A DNA stretch of 64,000 bases from JAPOUP01 sp965203605 (GCA_965203605.1 OZ241902.1:3596001-3660000); one strand, 5' to 3'; shown: positions 16,392-26,332, numbered from the stretch's first letter. The notes: generated by a model from the sequence alone, not told the origin. Program-made: numbers and translations.

Positions 16392-17151
16392 TCTCACTCT
16401 GCTGACGCAGGCGGCCGCGAGCGCGGCCGATATCGCGCTGAAATACTGGCAGACTGATTTGCGGGTCGAGAGCAAGGAAGGAGGCTCTCCGGTGTCCGAG
16501 GCCGATTATGCCGTCGACGCCCACCTGAGGGAGTTCCTGTCCACCGCGCGACCGAATTATGGATGGCTGTCAGAGGAAACCGAGGACTGCGCTTCCCGAC
16601 TCCTGCGGGACTCCGTGTTTGTTGTTGACCCGATCGACGGCACACGCGCCTATTTGGGCGGACGATGCACTTGGGCGATATCGATTGCGGTTGTGACGAA
16701 TGGGGAGCCCGTGGCAGGTGTTGTCCATTTGCCTGCACGGCGCAAGTCCTACACCGCAATGAAGGGTAAGGGCGCTCATCTGAACGGAATGGCAATCACG
16801 ATCGGTAGGCGGGATGGCGCTGAGGGCGCAACGGTGCTCGGACCACGGTCCAGTCTTGACCCTCGAGTTTGGGCCCAGCCTCCGCCATTGCTGCATCGTC
16901 ATTGGCGACCTTCGCTCGCATATCGGTTCTGCCTGGTGGCCGAGGGACGGTTCGACGCGGTCATCACACTGAAAGATGCGTGGGAATGGGACATCGCCGC
17001 AGGTATATTGATCGCCAAGGAGGCGGGTGGGACGGTGACCGACCGAGAGGGTCATTTGCCGCTACTGAACAGCCCGGGTGGCAGGATTGCTGGGCTGTTT
17101 GCCGCTGAACCAAATCTGCACCAGACACTGATTTCACGCTACCTCGCTTGA
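16378..17151 (+). CDS. inositol monophosphatase family protein (CysQ-like)
   Basis: The 257-residue product starts at a TTG inside the end of pmbA. It has the metal-binding motifs SEETED (about 62-67), DPIDGTRAYL (about 84-93) and WEWDIAAG (about 202-209) of the Mg-dependent, lithium-sensitive phosphatase family. Members hydrolyse inositol phosphate or 3'-phosphoadenosine 5'-phosphate; the second is likely from the genome context. No upstream ATG fits. Confidence 0.92.
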   Translation: MPEADLTLLTQAAASAADIALKYWQTDLRVESKEGGSPVSEADYAVDAHLREFLSTARPNYGWLSEETEDCASRLLRDSVFVVDPIDGTRAYLGGRCTWAISIAVVTNGEPVAGVVHLPARRKSYTAMKGKGAHLNGMAITIGRRDGAEGATVLGPRSSLDPRVWAQPPPLLHRHWRPSLAYRFCLVAEGRFDAVITLKDAWEWDIAAGILIAKEAGGTVTDREGHLPLLNSPGGRIAGLFAAEPNLHQTLISRYLA

Positions 17152-17880
17152 TTTGTGCACAGTCGCATTCGCGACGTCCCCTCGATGACCCGCGCCATAT
17201 GCTGACCATCACTTCGACTGCCTGCAGTCCTGCCACAAATGAAACCAAACCGGGATGAATGCGTGCAGCGGCCCAACAATGGCATTCGGATAGCGATTTC
17301 TGGCGTTCGGGCGTCCCGGCCCTTTGGTCGCCCTTCGCCGTCGTCCAGCCGGGACGCCTGCGGACGATCTTGAGGGTTCGTTGCGGCTGTCGTCGGGCAG
17401 TGTCTTCAAGGTCTCCTGGATTTTGGCGGTCCGCCCGTCCATGGCCGGTTCCCGTATCCGCCTGACAGAGGCATACGGATCACTGACCGTCTGGCAGGCG
17501 ATCCCGGGTAATGAGCTTGGGGACGCGGGAAGCCACGCGGTGTCAACGGCTCTGCGTCCGGTATGGAAATACGCTCCCGGAACGGTATGCCTATCCGAAT
17601 GCCATCTGGCGGACCCATAGGTGGCTTGCAGCGGGTTCACCGTACGCAGGTTCCTTTTGCAGGAACCGGACCTTGGGTTTTGTCGGGATAACACATCACC
17701 GGTTTCGGTCGTCAGGTAGAGGTAAGAATGCAGACAGGGTAACGGCTTGAAACACGGCTCCTTGACCCGCCCAGTCTCGGCTGCCCCGCCGTACCGGAGG
17801 TTCTGGATGCGTGAAGCGGTACCCCTTTTCGTGATCATTCACTTGCCTTAACCTACATGAGGCATTCTTGGGAAAGTCTC
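17152..17880. other. 729-bp gap without a supported gene
   Basis: Several frames are open here, including a 209-codon minus-strand frame at 17209-17838, but none resembles a known protein and their composition is arginine- and serine-rich as expected from antisense GC-rich DNA. The gap contains a candidate small element bounded by inverted repeats (17279-17605). Confidence 0.5.
17279..17605. repeat. candidate MITE-like element with 15-bp terminal inverted repeats
   Basis: The sequence ATGGCATTCGGATAG at 17279-17293 returns as its exact reverse complement at 17591-17605. The 327-bp interval has no credible gene. I see no target duplication at its borders, so a non-autonomous transposon remnant is only one possibility. 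Confidence 0.35.
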
Positions 17881-18126
17881 ATGGCGCAGCGTCTGCATCT
17901 GGTTTTCGGAGGGGAATTGACCAACCCGGACAGAACCGAATTCCGTAACGTCGATGAAATTGATATCGTTGGAATATTTCCGAACTATCGGTCCGCTTAC
18001 GATGCCTGGAAACGGGCAGCGCAACAGACGGTGGATGATGCCCACGTGCGATACTTCATAGCTCACCTACACCGACTGAGGGATGAGGAAGCCGAAGCTT
18101 CGCCGACCAATGAAGTTGTGCGCTAA
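17881..18126 (+). CDS. DUF4170 domain protein
   Basis: The 81-residue product matches the small alphaproteobacterial DUF4170 family: LHLVFGGELTNP, VDEIDIVGIFPNYRSAYDAWKRAAQQTVDDAHVRYFIAHLHRL. Function is unknown; the gene is usually found beside lipid A / Kdo genes, as here next to lpxK. The ATG at 17881 gives the usual N terminus; an upstream ATG at 17857 would add eight residues. Confidence 0.9.
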   Translation: MAQRLHLVFGGELTNPDRTEFRNVDEIDIVGIFPNYRSAYDAWKRAAQQTVDDAHVRYFIAHLHRLRDEEAEASPTNEVVR

Positions 18127-18210
18127 GGTCCATCATTCCATGTTCCTCATTCCAGCGACGCCGAATTGTTCGATGGATCACACTCAATTGCCGCTGAACG
18201 AGACGGACTG

Positions 18211-19224
18211 ATGCGCCCACCTGAATTCTGGTTCTCATCGCCTCAGTGCCCTGACTGGCGCGCACATCTGTTTTCGCCGATCGGTGCATTGACAGCCCGG
18301 GTGACAGCGTGGCGGGTGCGGCGCCCCGGTTATAGGGCCGCGCTCCCGGTGATCTGTGTGGGCAATCTCAACCTAGGCGGAACCGGCAAGACCCCAACGG
18401 TCATTGCCTTGTTGGAACGACTGAAAGGCGTTGGAATCAACGCACATGTAGTATCAAGGGGTTATGGTGGAAATGATGCTGGTCCCGTCCGGGTCAATCC
18501 CACCCAGCACTCCGCTGAAAGGGTTGGCGACGAGCCTCTTCTGCTTGCTTCCTTCGGCACGGTCTGGGTTGCGCACGAACGTCAGTTGGGAGTTCGTTTG
18601 GCAGAACGGGACGATGCACAGGCTGTGCTGCTCGACGATGGATTCCAGAATCCTTCGGTTGAGAAATCCGCCAGCATCGTCGTGGTGGACGCGGATGTAG
18701 GTTTCGGAAATGGAAGAGTGGTACCGGCCGGCCCTCTCAGGGAACCGGTTTCGGCCGGTCTTTCACGTGCGGATGTCTTGCTATCGGTCGGAGGGAAGGA
18801 CTCCCATGAGCGTTTCCTGGAGACATGGGGAGACAGCGTCTCCATACCGGTCGTGCGGGGTGAGCTATATCCACTGCGCACCGGTATCGATTGGTCCAGC
18901 CAACCTGTTGTCGCCTTTGCAGGAATTGGGCGACCCGAAAAATTCTTTGCCACACTCCGCGGCCTCGGTGCCCAACTGGCTCGAACCGAGGCTCTCGATG
19001 ACCATCAACCTATGACGGGTGCCCTACTGGACCGGCTTTTGAGTGACGCTATCGCGCTAAATGCCCAACTTGTCACCACGGAGAAGGACGCCGCAAGACT
19101 GCCGATCAGATTTCGGCGGAATGTTCTGACACTCCCGGTGCGGCTCAGGCTGGATGACTGGAAAGAGATTGACTCGGTACTCATTCGAGCCGGATTGGGT
19201 AAGTTGGACGGTGCTTTGCCGTAG
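18211..19224 (+). CDS. lpxK: tetraacyldisaccharide 4'-kinase
   Basis: The 337-residue product is LpxK, which phosphorylates the lipid A disaccharide at the inner membrane. It has the Walker A variant VGNLNLGGTGKTP (about 49-61), RGYGG, VGDEPLLLA, the DDGFQNPS motif and VPAGPLREP. The ATG at 18211 was preferred over one at 18166 because the conserved N terminus (RPPEFW) begins there. The Kdo transferase gene that normally lies between DUF4170 and lpxK in related genomes is absent here. Downstream is a long decayed gap. Confidence 0.96.
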   Translation: MRPPEFWFSSPQCPDWRAHLFSPIGALTARVTAWRVRRPGYRAALPVICVGNLNLGGTGKTPTVIALLERLKGVGINAHVVSRGYGGNDAGPVRVNPTQHSAERVGDEPLLLASFGTVWVAHERQLGVRLAERDDAQAVLLDDGFQNPSVEKSASIVVVDADVGFGNGRVVPAGPLREPVSAGLSRADVLLSVGGKDSHERFLETWGDSVSIPVVRGELYPLRTGIDWSSQPVVAFAGIGRPEKFFATLRGLGAQLARTEALDDHQPMTGALLDRLLSDAIALNAQLVTTEKDAARLPIRFRRNVLTLPVRLRLDDWKEIDSVLIRAGLGKLDGALP

Positions 19225-20671
19225 TATCCACCCAATGAGGCTGTCGACGCTCGGATTGCGGTGCCAGTCAGAAGCTTTCAGTTGTCATCTGCTTTTGAAG
19301 CGAAGGTGATACATGGCAGACTGTCAGGCGTGGTCATAGGTTCGGTTTCTATCTGCACCCGGACATCGCCCGCCTGAAGTAAGGGGTTCTAGAAAGCGAT
19401 GCGGTCCCTTCTGTCCGGTACGGATCCAGAACCCTATCATGATGCAGGAGTTTCGTGTTGCGGGACCGGCTGGGTTCACGTCCGCGCAAGGCGCTCGGCT
19501 ACCGGACCCTTGCGGAGGCATTCCACGCGGCTTGCCTCGTCCCCGCCTGTAGGTGAACAGGTGTCCTGTCTTGCGCACATCCTCCTCGGGAGCGGAGTGG
19601 ACCCGGACGCGCAGATGCCTGCCTCATGCGTGGACCATCCGCCACGGCAGCACGGGATCCGGGTCACTGACCGGCAAGGAAGGCAGAGGCTTCACGACAC
19701 TGTTCTGACGACAGGAGCCGAACGACGAGAAAGGGAAATAACTTGTTAACGGGGGACTCAAACCGCGGGATTCCGGGGATATTCCGCGCTTCCAGAAAGC
19801 CGCTGACATCAAGGAGACCATGCACGCTCTTTGTCTCAAGGAACTTATAGACAGAATAGGAAGGGGTCTCCACGGCTGCCGGCAGTTCATTTGGCTATCG
19901 CGTTGCACAATATTGCCGAATTCTGCAATAGCGCTTTGCGTTCACATACGAGATCAATCAGGCGCGAGTTGAAGCTCAGCCGATATCTCTGCCAAACAGG
20001 CGGAGTCGGAAAGCACGGAACGGAGGGTGGCTAAATCGATTGGAGCGGTCACGGACAGGCTTCATCAGTCTTTGATGAAGGAGCGCCTGTAAACGCTGGA
20101 GAACAGGAAAGCTGAGTTCATTTGAGATTTGAAGAATGCGAAAGAATCCCCGCCACTTCCTCACCGAACATGATTCTGGAGTATCGAAAGCGGGTCGATG
20201 TGCCCTTTCAGGCTTTCGAGGATGACGGCATGAGGCTCAAGGTCAGTGACGAGATTCGATCTCTGGTTGGAAAACTCGTTATCTCTCAAAGAGATACGGA
20301 GTGAGCCAAGCTGTTCTGGAAAGCGAATTGGCCGGATTCCCGATTTGGGTGGCAGGGAGAAAACACCTGCAAATCCGGATGATGGGCGGCAACCGACTTC
20401 GTTGGTTGCGGGGCTCGCAAATCACGATTTCTGCGGTTGATGCAAAGCGCAATCCCGCGGCTTGCGATGTGAATAGGGCGAGAACTGCGGGCCACTATTG
20501 ATTCTGCGCTTCTTCGAGTTGACTGACTTAACGCCGTCTGAAAGATATGCCCGATGCACCAGCGTTGCATATCTGTAACGCCTATCGGCGGTTAGTTGCT
20601 CGGGATTCGCTCCAATTCTTCAATGGCCATGAACCATCGTCGATTGACATAGCCACATTTGCAGTCGTGCC
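19225..20671. other. 1.4-kb gap with gene debris
   Basis: No intact gene is supported. The gap holds an IS30-type transposase tail (19458-19556) and a stem-loop at 20055-20090 (CTTCATCA / TGATGAAG around GTCTT, with an outer ACAGG / CCTGT pair). Other frames are short and unrelated to known proteins. The permease gene of the fructose operon ends at the right border. Confidence 0.6.
19458..19556 (+). pseudogene. IS30-family transposase C-terminal remnant
   Basis: About 32 codons end in a stop and read LRDRLGSRPRKALGYRTLAE and onwards, matching the conserved end of IS30-type integrase-like transposases (RPRKxLGYxTPAE). The frame is closed just upstream and the rest of the transposase is missing. 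Confidence 0.65.
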
Positions 20672-21673
20672 TCATTTGACCACATCGACTTTACTTCGGT
20701 TCAGGGAAATGGCGATCGCTGCAATCAGCAGAACGCCGAGGGCGACTTGGCTCCAAGACGGCGGAACGCCGGCTATGGTCAGCCCGTTGCGAACGATTGT
20801 CAGGGTCGAAGCCCCAATGATTGTCTTGACCACGCTGCCGTAGCCGCCGGTGAGCGGCGTTCCCCCAAGCGCAACCGCAGCGATGGCGTCAAGCTCGATC
20901 ATCAAACCAGCTTGCGGCGTCGCGGCACCGGCCCGCGCGAGGTTTACGCAAGCCGCTAGCCCGACCATCAGACCTGCTGCGGCAAAAACCTTGATCTTGA
21001 AGGTTGTGACGTTGATGCCGACAAGGCGCAGCACCTTCTCATTGCCGCCAATCGCGCGCAGTTGGTGGCCGAACACCGTCTTTTCGTAAAGGGCCCACAT
21101 GAGGAGTGCTACGATTGTCGCGAGGATGAAAATCGCGGGGAACTTGCCCATCGATAGAAGCCACGGCGCCGCGACCGATGAGATGTTGGTACCGCCCGAA
21201 ACGCTGTGGTCGGTGATATAGATCGCCGTGCCGTCTGAGACGATGATCACGACGGCCCGCACAATGATGAGCATGGCGAGTGTCGTCACGAACGACGGAA
21301 TCCTCAGCAGTGAGATGATCAAACCGTTTACCATACCCACGAGACCGCCCGCAAGGACGCCCAATATAAGTCCCGCGTCGCCGAACCAAAGCATCCCAAG
21401 TGCGCCCAGAAAGGCGGAAAACGCCAGGCTCGAACCGATCGAGATGTCGATCGAACCGGTCGTCACGATCATCAACTGCGCAAACGCGAGCAGCATCAGA
21501 ACGGGCGTTTGCTGTGCTATGAAGGTCCAGTTGCGCATCGACATGAAGCGGTCGCCCGAGATGGCCCAGAACAGAAGGATGACCAAAGCAATGGCGATGA
21601 ACGGCACGTAATCGCGCAGCATCTCTGTGCGCTTGGGTGTCAAAAACGCGCGGGAGGCGGCTGTATCGGTCAT
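20672..21673 (-). CDS. frcC: sugar ABC transporter permease (RbsC/FrcC family)
   Basis: The 333-residue product has eight to ten membrane segments and the RbsC-family motifs MIVTTGSIDISIGSSLAF near residue 70 and LDAIAAVALGGTPLTGGYGS near residue 260. The ATG at 21673, with a GAGGAAG ribosome site, is preferred to one at 21748. It is the last gene of the minus-strand fructose operon, 10 bp after the ATPase gene. Gene content (ROK regulator, FrcK-like kinase) fits the rhizobial Frc fructose system; the symbol is by that analogy. Confidence 0.9.
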   Translation of the reverse strand: MTDTAASRAFLTPKRTEMLRDYVPFIAIALVILLFWAISGDRFMSMRNWTFIAQQTPVLMLLAFAQLMIVTTGSIDISIGSSLAFSAFLGALGMLWFGDAGLILGVLAGGLVGMVNGLIISLLRIPSFVTTLAMLIIVRAVVIIVSDGTAIYITDHSVSGGTNISSVAAPWLLSMGKFPAIFILATIVALLMWALYEKTVFGHQLRAIGGNEKVLRLVGINVTTFKIKVFAAAGLMVGLAACVNLARAGAATPQAGLMIELDAIAAVALGGTPLTGGYGSVVKTIIGASTLTIVRNGLTIAGVPPSWSQVALGVLLIAAIAISLNRSKVDVVK

Positions 21674-21683
21674 TGCTTCCTCT

Positions 21684-22439
21684 TCATTCGCCAAGCGTGA
21701 TGGCCTTGACAAGGCGATCAGACGTGATTTCATCACGCCTGAATTCACGTGAAGTTACACCGTGATGGGTTACCACGATCCGGTCGGCTAGACGGCGCAC
21801 CTGGTCGAGGTTGTGACTAATCAGAATGAATGATGTCCCGTGCCGGTCGCGCACGTCCTCAACCAATCGCTCGACCTCGGCGGTCTCGTTCGGTCCGAGT
21901 GCCGCGGTCGGTTCATCCAGGATTACGATATCGCTGCCCCAGGCGATGGCGCGCCCAATGGCGATGCTCTGTTGTTGTCCGCCAGACATAGACGAAATCG
22001 GCTGCGATAAGTCTTGAACAGTTGTCACATTGAGTTGCGCCAGAACGTCACGGGTCTTCTCGCGCATCTTTCGCTCGTCCACGAAGATTCCCCATTTCTT
22101 CGGAATGCGGCCAAGAAACAGGTTGTAGGGTGCCGTCATGTTCGGAACGAGCGCGAGGTCCTGATAGACCACCTCAATACCGCATTCCTGCATGTGTGAG
22201 ACGCTATGCTCGGATCGAGGCACCTCTTTGCCATTGATAACGATACGTCCGCCTTCCGGAACGTAAGCCCCGGCCACAACCTTGATCAGGGTCGATTTGC
22301 CGGCACCGTTGCCGCCGACGATGGCCAGAACCTCGCCGCGGTACAGATCGAAGGAACCGTCACGCAGCGCCTGTACGCCGCCAAAGGATTTGGACACATG
22401 CTCGACCAAGAGAAGAGGTTGGGCGGTTTGGTTGTTCAT
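21684..22439 (-). CDS. frcA: sugar ABC transporter ATP-binding protein (single domain, FrcA-like)
   Basis: The 251-residue product is a single ATPase domain rather than the doubled domain of RbsA. It has Walker A GGNGAGKST, signature SGGQQQSIAIGRA, Walker B VILDEPTAALG and switch His in LISHNL. Single-domain ATPases of this kind pair with FrcC-type permeases in alphaproteobacteria. It lies 19 bp after the ROK regulator gene. Confidence 0.92.
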   Translation of the reverse strand: MNNQTAQPLLLVEHVSKSFGGVQALRDGSFDLYRGEVLAIVGGNGAGKSTLIKVVAGAYVPEGGRIVINGKEVPRSEHSVSHMQECGIEVVYQDLALVPNMTAPYNLFLGRIPKKWGIFVDERKMREKTRDVLAQLNVTTVQDLSQPISSMSGGQQQSIAIGRAIAWGSDIVILDEPTAALGPNETAEVERLVEDVRDRHGTSFILISHNLDQVRRLADRIVVTHHGVTSREFRRDEITSDRLVKAITLGE

Positions 22440-22458
22440 TCTCGGATATCCTTCGTTG

Positions 22459-23691
22459 CTATCCGCTCACCTCGGCAACAGGGCTTTCCGGCTCCACTCT
22501 GGGAGAGCCAAGATACGTCTGGGCAAGTACGTCCATATAAGCCCCGCGCAGCACGGTGTCTTCGCTTTGATGGCTCAGCTCGATATCGACCGCGCCATAA
22601 ATGCTCGGTAGGACCGCCGTTTTTACATGGGCCTTGATCTGATCGAGAAACCTCTGGCCAAACTCGGCATATTCGTCACCGACCACCACCAGATCGGGAT
22701 TGACGAAGTTGATGCAGTTGGTGATGCCGTGCGCCAGATAGCGCGCAACCCTATGTACCTCTTCGCTGGCGAGCACGTCTTCGGCTTCGTAGGCGTCAAC
22801 CACCTGAGAAAAATCGGCGTTTGAAGTCAATTGCGTATTGCCAAAGTCCTCGGCGCGTTCCCTTATGGCCCGAAGGAGCGAAATGCGTGACGTGAAGAGC
22901 TCGAGGCATCCTCGATTGCCACATTTGCACCGGTCACCGTCGACACTGATAGATGTATGGCCTAGCTCGCCCGCCAATCCTTGCGCGCCGCGGTGAACGT
23001 GACCGTCCACGACGAGCGCGGAGCCAATCCCCTGACCGGCTGATACATACAACATCACTCTGGCTCCAAGCGCCCGGCCATGGTGGCGCCATTCGGTCAA
23101 GGCGGCGGCTTTCGCATCGTGGGTGGAATTGACCGGGATATTCGGGTAGCGGGCGCGAAGCTCGGGGATCAGATCAAAGCCCTGCCACTGGGGGCTTTCC
23201 GTCATCAGGATGACCCGCTCGTCACGCTCCAGGAACGGCCCCGGAACGGCGACGCCAATACCGTCGATCTGCTTCAGTTTCGCGATGTGGCGACCAAGTA
23301 TCTCGGATATCTTTCCAAAAGTCTGCTTTGCGGAACTTTCTCGCACAATTGGGAATTCACCGGTCTCCACCAAGTCGCCTCGCAGATTGAACGCGGCGAC
23401 GGAATAGCTACGCCGCTGCAATCTGAGGCAAAGGATGTAACGGCCGGAACTGGAAAAGCTCAAGCTAATCGATCGTCGGCCCCGCCCCCCGCGAACGAGC
23501 CCCACCTCCTCGACGATGCCATCCTCAATGAGCGGTGAAATTGCGCGCGTGACAGTCGCCTGGTCGAGGCCGGTGGCTACGCTGATTTCCTTGCGCGAGC
23601 ACGCCCCCATGTATTGCAAGGCCGCTAGGATAGCGCACCGGTTGTGGCCTTGAATGCCTTCGATTGACAGACCTTTCTGAGCGAGCTTCAT
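22459..23691 (-). CDS. frcR: ROK family transcriptional regulator
   Basis: The 410-residue product has an N-terminal winged helix (HNRCAILAALQYMGACSRKEISVATGLDQATVTRAISPLIEDGIV spans it) followed by the ROK sugar-kinase-like domain with GIGVAVPGPF, the ROK signature and the zinc motif CKCGNRGCLE. Such proteins repress sugar operons and release DNA on binding the sugar or its phosphate. A start 12 codons earlier (23727) is possible. Inclusion in the operon suggests autoregulation. The symbol follows the Frc operon analogy. Confidence 0.88.
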   Translation of the reverse strand: MKLAQKGLSIEGIQGHNRCAILAALQYMGACSRKEISVATGLDQATVTRAISPLIEDGIVEEVGLVRGGRGRRSISLSFSSSGRYILCLRLQRRSYSVAAFNLRGDLVETGEFPIVRESSAKQTFGKISEILGRHIAKLKQIDGIGVAVPGPFLERDERVILMTESPQWQGFDLIPELRARYPNIPVNSTHDAKAAALTEWRHHGRALGARVMLYVSAGQGIGSALVVDGHVHRGAQGLAGELGHTSISVDGDRCKCGNRGCLELFTSRISLLRAIRERAEDFGNTQLTSNADFSQVVDAYEAEDVLASEEVHRVARYLAHGITNCINFVNPDLVVVGDEYAEFGQRFLDQIKAHVKTAVLPSIYGAVDIELSHQSEDTVLRGAYMDVLAQTYLGSPRVEPESPVAEVSG

Positions 23692-23766
23692 GTCTGAATC
23701 CCAAATTCCTTTTGTTGGTCCAATCATAGCGAGTGTTGCTTGCGGCCTGCAATGAACTGTTGAACG

Positions 23767-24411
23767 CTACGCATCGACAAACTCCTGAAACAGGATGTCA
23801 GGGACGTTCGCGCCTTTCCGGATCTCCACCGCATTTGGCATATCGGCGTTGGCGATCTTGTCTATTGCCTCAACGACACATCTGCCGCTACGCTCATGGC
23901 GGAGCGTCATTCGCTGAATCAATAAAGCATCCGGTGCGTCCATAAAGATGCTTAGACCGAAATGAGCCGCCGCTGATCTCCAGGGCTCTTGCTTCATCAG
24001 AATGTAATTGCCCTCGACGATGCAAACGGTCTCATCACCTTTGATCCGCGTGCCTTCCGGGACCGGGTCGTGCGTGTGCCGTGAATATCGCGGCCACCAG
24101 AATGCGTCGCTCCTCGACAAACGCGCCACGGCGTCGGCAAAGGCGGCACCATCGAACGTATCGATCCGGCCCTTCACGCTGCCCAACCCTTCGGCATCAA
24201 GCTGCACGTTCGTCTTGTGGAACCCATCCATCGGGCAATAGGCGGCGGATTGTCCAACCGCCCGGAGGTCGTCGTTCAACCGCTCCGCCAGCGTCGATTT
24301 TCCGGTCGCGGGAGGTCCTGCGATTGCGACAATGAGAGGCGGTTGACCCGTGTCTATCCGCGACTCGATCGCGTTCAGGAGGCTTGCATAGTTGGAAAGA
24401 TGCTTAAGCAT
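23767..24411 (-). CDS. frcK: FrcK-like P-loop kinase
   Basis: The 214-residue product has an early Walker A motif IAGPPATGKST, the block CPMDGFHKTN and VEGNYILM, typical of the pantothenate/uridine kinase-like P-loop family that includes FrcK of the fructose transport operon. The ATG at 24411 overlaps the PfkB gene by 8 bp and gives the usual compact N terminus. The phosphoryl acceptor is not known for certain; a sugar or nucleoside role is possible. Confidence 0.82.
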   Translation of the reverse strand: MLKHLSNYASLLNAIESRIDTGQPPLIVAIAGPPATGKSTLAERLNDDLRAVGQSAAYCPMDGFHKTNVQLDAEGLGSVKGRIDTFDGAAFADAVARLSRSDAFWWPRYSRHTHDPVPEGTRIKGDETVCIVEGNYILMKQEPWRSAAAHFGLSIFMDAPDALLIQRMTLRHERSGRCVVEAIDKIANADMPNAVEIRKGANVPDILFQEFVDA

Positions 24412-25252
24412 CCATCCAGCTTCGTGTGCCGGCATGGGCGCAGGACCTGCCCGCAATCTCATTTGCGGTATGCAACGCCCCGACAAATTTCCCCGATGCC
24501 AGATAGGCGTGGCAGAAAGCGCCGTGGAATATGTCCCCGGCGCCCAACGTATCGACGACGTCAATCTCCAGAGCGGTTATCTCTCCTTCGCCGCCTTCAT
24601 CACGCCAGATAACTCCGCCCTGCCCTTGCGTCATCGCCCAACGGAAAATTCCAAGCTCGGCACACATATTGGCAAAGGTGCGTGGACCACCTGGGCAGAA
24701 CACCTCACTTACTATGGGAATGTCCGCTAGACGCAGGAAATCCGGAGACCAGTCTTTCCAACTGCCGCCATCGAGAACGATTGGCCCCTCGAATGAACGT
24801 AACGCATCGGTATGCGCCGCCACGAAATGACGTTCGTACTGATCAATTTGAATTAGATCGGGGCCATCCATGATCAAATCATGTCGACTGTGCACAGTTT
24901 TGCATTCGTCGCCTGCACCATTGACGATCATCCTGGTTCCTTGGCTGCGGGTCGAGACGACCGTGGACAGGGGAAGCTGATATTCAGGGTCGTCGCAGAT
25001 GTCGTGAACCGTCACGTTTCGGACACTCAGTTCAGACGACAGAAAATCCTTCACCGGTCCCGGAGACCCAAGTGATGTGGCGAGCGCCGCCGCTCCGCCT
25101 AGATGGGCGAAGGTCACAGCGGCATTCAGCGCCGATCCGCCCGGGATCATGTCATTGGCCAAGGCTTGGGCCTTCCCGTCGGGACCAGGAAAGTCCTCGA
25201 CAAGCGCGGTGACGTCAAGCACTGAGCGCCCTATGAAGAGCGCCCGACTCAT
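24404..25252 (-). CDS. PfkB family carbohydrate kinase (probable fructokinase)
   Basis: The 282-residue product has the ribokinase fold with GGSALNAAVTFAHLGG near residue 38 and the catalytic anion-hole motif DTLGAGDIFHGAF (Asp of GAGD) near residue 233. It would phosphorylate the fructose delivered by the transporter and GH32 enzyme. It overlaps the aldolase stop by 4 bp (ATGA). Confidence 0.9.
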   Translation of the reverse strand: MSRALFIGRSVLDVTALVEDFPGPDGKAQALANDMIPGGSALNAAVTFAHLGGAAALATSLGSPGPVKDFLSSELSVRNVTVHDICDDPEYQLPLSTVVSTRSQGTRMIVNGAGDECKTVHSRHDLIMDGPDLIQIDQYERHFVAAHTDALRSFEGPIVLDGGSWKDWSPDFLRLADIPIVSEVFCPGGPRTFANMCAELGIFRWAMTQGQGGVIWRDEGGEGEITALEIDVVDTLGAGDIFHGAFCHAYLASGKFVGALHTANEIAGRSCAHAGTRSWMDA

Positions 25253-26322
25253 GCGGCTTCCCGGGCTGGATCAAGGCGGCCATCGGCATAACGCCGCGCC
25301 ATGTCAGCAAGCGGGATTGGCTTGATTCGGTGCCCATGCCCCGCCGTTCCGAACCGCTCGAAACGGTCTCGGACGAGCGTTTCCAACTCGGCCATCCCCG
25401 CCAGGATGAAGGCGCGTGGGTCAAAGTTGGTCGGGTTTTCACGAGCGAACCGACGCATGGCACCGGACATCGCCATGCGGCAATCGGTGTCGACATTCAC
25501 CTTGCGCACCCCGTGGCGAATGCCGCGCTCGATCTCTTCAACCGGAACGCCCCAAGTTTGCGGCATCTCTCCGCCACTGGCATTGATCAGGTCCTGAAGG
25601 TGCTGCGATACCGAACTTGATCCGTGCATGACAAGATGCGTGTTGGTTACGCGGCGGTGGATCGCCTCAATCTGGCTGATGGCGAGGATGTTATCATCGG
25701 GTTCCCGCGTGAATTTGTAGGCTCCGTGTGACGTCCCGCAGGCGATAGCAAGCGCATCGACCTTGGTCGCAGCAACGAATTGGGCCGCCTGATCGGGATC
25801 GGTCAGAAGTTGGTCGTGATCCAGCTTGCCTGACGCCCCCGAACCGTCTTCTTCGCCCGCCTCGCCTGTCTCGAGCGAGCCGAGAATCCCCAGTTCGCCC
25901 TCGATCGACGCCCCCGTCCAATGGACGACCCGCGCAACACGGGCAGTTATATCGACGTTGTGGGCATAGCTGGCCGGGGTCTTGCCGTCGACCATCAGGG
26001 AACCATCCATCATCGTCGAGGTGAACCCGTCAGAAATGGCGCTGACGCAGGCGTGTTCATCATGGCCGTGATCCTGATGTAGGCAGATCGGGTTGTCGGG
26101 ATACATCCCGCCCAGCGCATTGACGATCGCCACGATCATCCGGTCTCCGGCATAGTTCCTGCGGACATTCAGGCTGGCCTGCAAAATGATCGGCGCGTCG
26201 CAGGCTTTTGCGGCGTTCATGATCGCCAGACCCTGTTCCATGTTCGATATGTTGAACGCTGGCATGCCGAAGTCATGCTCGGCCGCGTAGTCCAGCAATT
26301 GCCGAAGGGTAATCAGGGGCAT
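25249..26322 (-). CDS. fba: class II fructose-bisphosphate aldolase
   Basis: The 357-residue product is a zinc-dependent aldolase of the longer subtype. It has PAFNISNMEQGLAIM near the start, the zinc ligands in CLHQDHGHDE, ASIEGELGILGS, CGTSHGAYKF and VNVDTDCRMA. It would split fructose 1,6-bisphosphate (or possibly fructose 1-phosphate) into trioses. Having its own aldolase suggests that the operon can move fructose directly into lower glycolysis. It lies 10 bp after the GH32 gene. Confidence 0.94.
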   Translation of the reverse strand: MPLITLRQLLDYAAEHDFGMPAFNISNMEQGLAIMNAAKACDAPIILQASLNVRRNYAGDRMIVAIVNALGGMYPDNPICLHQDHGHDEHACVSAISDGFTSTMMDGSLMVDGKTPASYAHNVDITARVARVVHWTGASIEGELGILGSLETGEAGEEDGSGASGKLDHDQLLTDPDQAAQFVAATKVDALAIACGTSHGAYKFTREPDDNILAISQIEAIHRRVTNTHLVMHGSSSVSQHLQDLINASGGEMPQTWGVPVEEIERGIRHGVRKVNVDTDCRMAMSGAMRRFARENPTNFDPRAFILAGMAELETLVRDRFERFGTAGHGHRIKPIPLADMARRYADGRLDPAREAA

Positions 26323-26332
26323 GCGGCGGCCC

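Noticed and set aside
17209..17838. 209-codon minus-strand frame
   Set aside because: No recognisable motifs, no ribosome site and unlikely amino acid composition; treated as non-coding.
19324..19578. Small minus-strand protein over the IS30 remnant
   Set aside because: The plus strand carries the recognisable transposase tail, so the minus frame is antisense.
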